Source: Pseudoneurospora amorphoporcata (lineage: Eukaryota > Ascomycota > Sordariomycetes > Sordariales > Sordariaceae). From it: a stretch of DNA of 44,807 nt. The DNA is taken from positions 1 through 44,807 of the forward strand of contig MU859302.1 in assembly GCA_033297205.1 (NCBI GenBank). Reading direction: 5' to 3'. This document shows, one piece after another, positions 43,140 to 44,807 of this stretch. The notes under the pieces are model-generated. The model worked only from the letters and a program-made list of their open reading frames with translations, was not told where the DNA came from and did not search any database. The position numbers and the translations under genes are program-made. Position 1 is the stretch's first letter; the number at the start of each line of letters is the position of its first letter.

Positions 43140-44145
43140 GGGGTGGTTGTTTCTTTTGGGAAGGGGGGTTCTAGCAAAGATTACCTAAATGATGAAGACG
43201 AGAGGAGAAAGGTTATGATATTGTTGGTAAGCTTAAAGATACCGATACGGAAGGCCGTTTATGGAGTAGTGTAGTAGAGAGACTGGTATGTGAGAGAAGT
43301 GTAATACTCATTATCCTCTAGGAAATGAAGAGATTTGAATTAGAAACGCATTATTTATATCTGAATAATATACTACCCTAATGTTAAACCTTTCGTTATT
43401 AAAGGGAGATATAAATAGAATGAAAATATACTTAAAATAAGTTAGCTAGAAGTCTCGAATTCAAACTTCTTCTTCGTCTTTTCAATTAGCCGCTATCCAT
43501 CGGACCTCTGATACGTTTGATAGGCAGACCTCGTTCACTTCTCCGCACCTTCTATCGGACCCCCAAAGAACGTCTTAATATAATATTGCGTTATGTCATT
43601 AGGTTATTGGTATGACGCTTCGCGGGAAGGTGCTTGCGTGGAAATTTTCAACCTCACCCCTCTTATTAGAAATTATATTTCCGTGGTACCCCGCTTCGAC
43701 TCTGTTTTTCTTTCTGTTACCACTCACTGACGCTTCTTCAAAACAACCTCACTTGGGCAGCCGTTCTTTATTAGACGGGGCTTGTACTATCTCGTGCTGT
43801 TCATATCCGTCAGCCTGGTATTGTTCGCCCAGTTCTCTTGATACTTCGGAGACAGCCAACCTTCTAGCCTACCATCTTTGCGTATTCCAAATACCCCTCA
43901 GCACTTCTTTGCGCTCTACGCTTGTTGGCCTGTTGACTAGCCAGCTACGAGCTCTCGGAGAAGGTTAACGCCGTGCAAACGCCGCACTAGATTACCTTGC
44001 CGTCAGGCGAAGAATTTTCCTCCTCTGCTTTAGGTCAGCATTAGTTTGAGTTTATATTTGCCTACCGTAAGCCCGCTAACTCGCCAGAGTATCCCAACAG
44101 GCTACCTCTTGGCTCTAGGGCTAGAAGCCTTAATTTTTTAATACG
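43140..44145. other. Intergenic, AT-rich in part, no supported gene
   Basis: 43,140-43,460 is AT-rich with polyadenylation-like stretches, suitable as 3' untranslated sequence of the upstream gene. An ATG-started 118-codon frame at 43,612-43,968 has a hydrophobic Ser/Leu-rich composition and no recognisable motif; I do not accept it as a gene. The rest shows nothing. Confidence 0.4.
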
Positions 44146-44807
44146 ATGACCGAGGATTACGAGTAAGATAAACCCGAGGTGGCGGATGATTTGAACGTGA
44201 ATCCGAACCAGCTCAATTCCAAGGCTCTCCAGCTTAACCAGTAGCCGACTCATACTAGCGATGACGGTCTTCTATTTCATGTCACCCAGCTAGCGACTAC
44301 TAGAAAAGACCGTGTGACTTTCTGGTCCCTTCCCCGCGAGATCCGCGACCTGATCTGGAACGAAGTCCTCGACTCCGAAGATGATATCTTCCAAGCTAAC
44401 GTGATAAGATCCGTTTGCGATATAGAATTTTGGGGGGACGCTTGGTCTTATGCGAACCGGTACGAGGAAGTCCGGTTTAAAAGAAGGGAGGATGGGCGCT
44501 TCAATAAGATTACTAGGGCCCCTATTCTGCTGAGCAGCCGGCCTCCGTTGCCCCTCGCCCATTTGTGTTAAGAATCGCGGGGCTTTGTGTTGCAAAAGTA
44601 CGACGCCGCATACCGCAAGGCCAGATACCCGGACCTGAATTAAGAGAGGGGAGGACGATTTCGATGGCTGTCCAAATCTACCCCACGTCTACTGAGTATC
44701 AACATTGGTAATAGAGATTATGACGAGGCGGACATGAAAGTGCCTCTTGGGGACCATGAGCCTTTGATACTTCTCTGCCATCGAAACAATAGGCGTTCAT
44801 GGGAATC
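44146..44807 (+). pseudogene. F-box/2EXR-like host gene, 3' end outside window
   Basis: One frame from ATG at 44,146 to the window end is interrupted by TAA at 44,164, TAG near 44,242, TAA at 44,569 and TAA near 44,639. The core reads VTFWSLPREIRDLIWNEVLD (44,311-44,370), the F-box-like/2EXR signature F-x-x-L-P-x-E-I-R-x-x-I-W found in many fungal proteins of unknown function. It continues DDIFQANVIRSVCDIEF, YEEVRFKRR, LLSINIGNRDYDEADMKVPL and ends LCHRNNRRSWE. All stops fit CAA/CAG or TGG decay, so I read it as a mutated gene and not as several short ones. Confidence 0.65.

Noticed and set aside
43612..43968. 118-codon ATG-started frame
   Set aside because: Composition is Ser/Leu-rich and hydrophobic without any motif or context; likely chance.

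Overview
The window reads as a piece of a filamentous ascomycete (Pezizomycotina-type) genome: a repeat island of nested, decayed LTR retrotransposons (about 1-31,160), a Ty1/copia element (31,665-37,308), and a flank with remains of single-copy host genes (about 37,300-44,807). This rests on the element types (chromodomain-bearing Ty3/gypsy, copia), host-gene styles (proline-rich SH3-ligand-like protein, F-box/2EXR-like protein, DUF7580-like tail) and damage resembling RIP (repeat-induced point mutation). Almost every premature stop is TAA or TAG where the family has Gln or Trp (CAA, CAG, TGG), as expected from CpA-to-TpA changes on either strand. TGA stops are rare. LTR pairs that I compared by eye differ only by transitions.

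Layout. (1) Element A, + strand, 1-6400: Ty3/gypsy chromovirus cut by the window edge, with gag, pol, chromodomain, an antisense accessory ORF (5230-5874), a polypurine tract and its 3' LTR (5999-6400). (2) 6401-7049: remnant of a host gene with a DUF7580-like tail. (3) Element E, - strand, 7050-9505: 3' half of another chromodomain Ty3 element, broken by solo LTR F1 (8029-8687). (4) An A-family LTR (9506-9911) that joins E to a 5'-truncated element B1 with no matching target duplication. (5) Element B1, + strand, 9912-31,160, interrupted by solo LTR B (12,090-12,721), solo LTR F2 (12,804-13,462) and the whole of element C.

(6) Element C, - strand, 14,567-28,214, sits in B1's reverse-transcriptase gene (target duplication GCAGA). 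(7) Element B2, - strand, 20,338-26,430, sits in C's gag (target duplication GCCAG). The order of events is therefore B1, then C, then B2. B2 has a reiterated chromodomain tail. (8) 31,161-31,664: C-terminal remnant of a host membrane-protein-like gene. It is split from its apparent continuation at 37,309 by the copia element, which has a near-perfect target duplication and a primer-binding site matching the anticodon arm of initiator tRNA-Met. (9) 40,102-43,139: proline/glutamine-rich host gene with six 81-bp repeats, riddled with TAA/TAG. (10) 44,146 to the end: F-box/2EXR-like host gene, also with TAA/TAG stops.

No intact autonomous element and no intact host gene is visible. I found no rRNA, CRISPR, bacterial operon or convincing intact tRNA. 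The strongest leads are the multiplied chromodomain tail in B2, the nearly intact antisense ORF in A, mutation of RIP type in apparently single-copy genes, and the exactly resolvable nesting.
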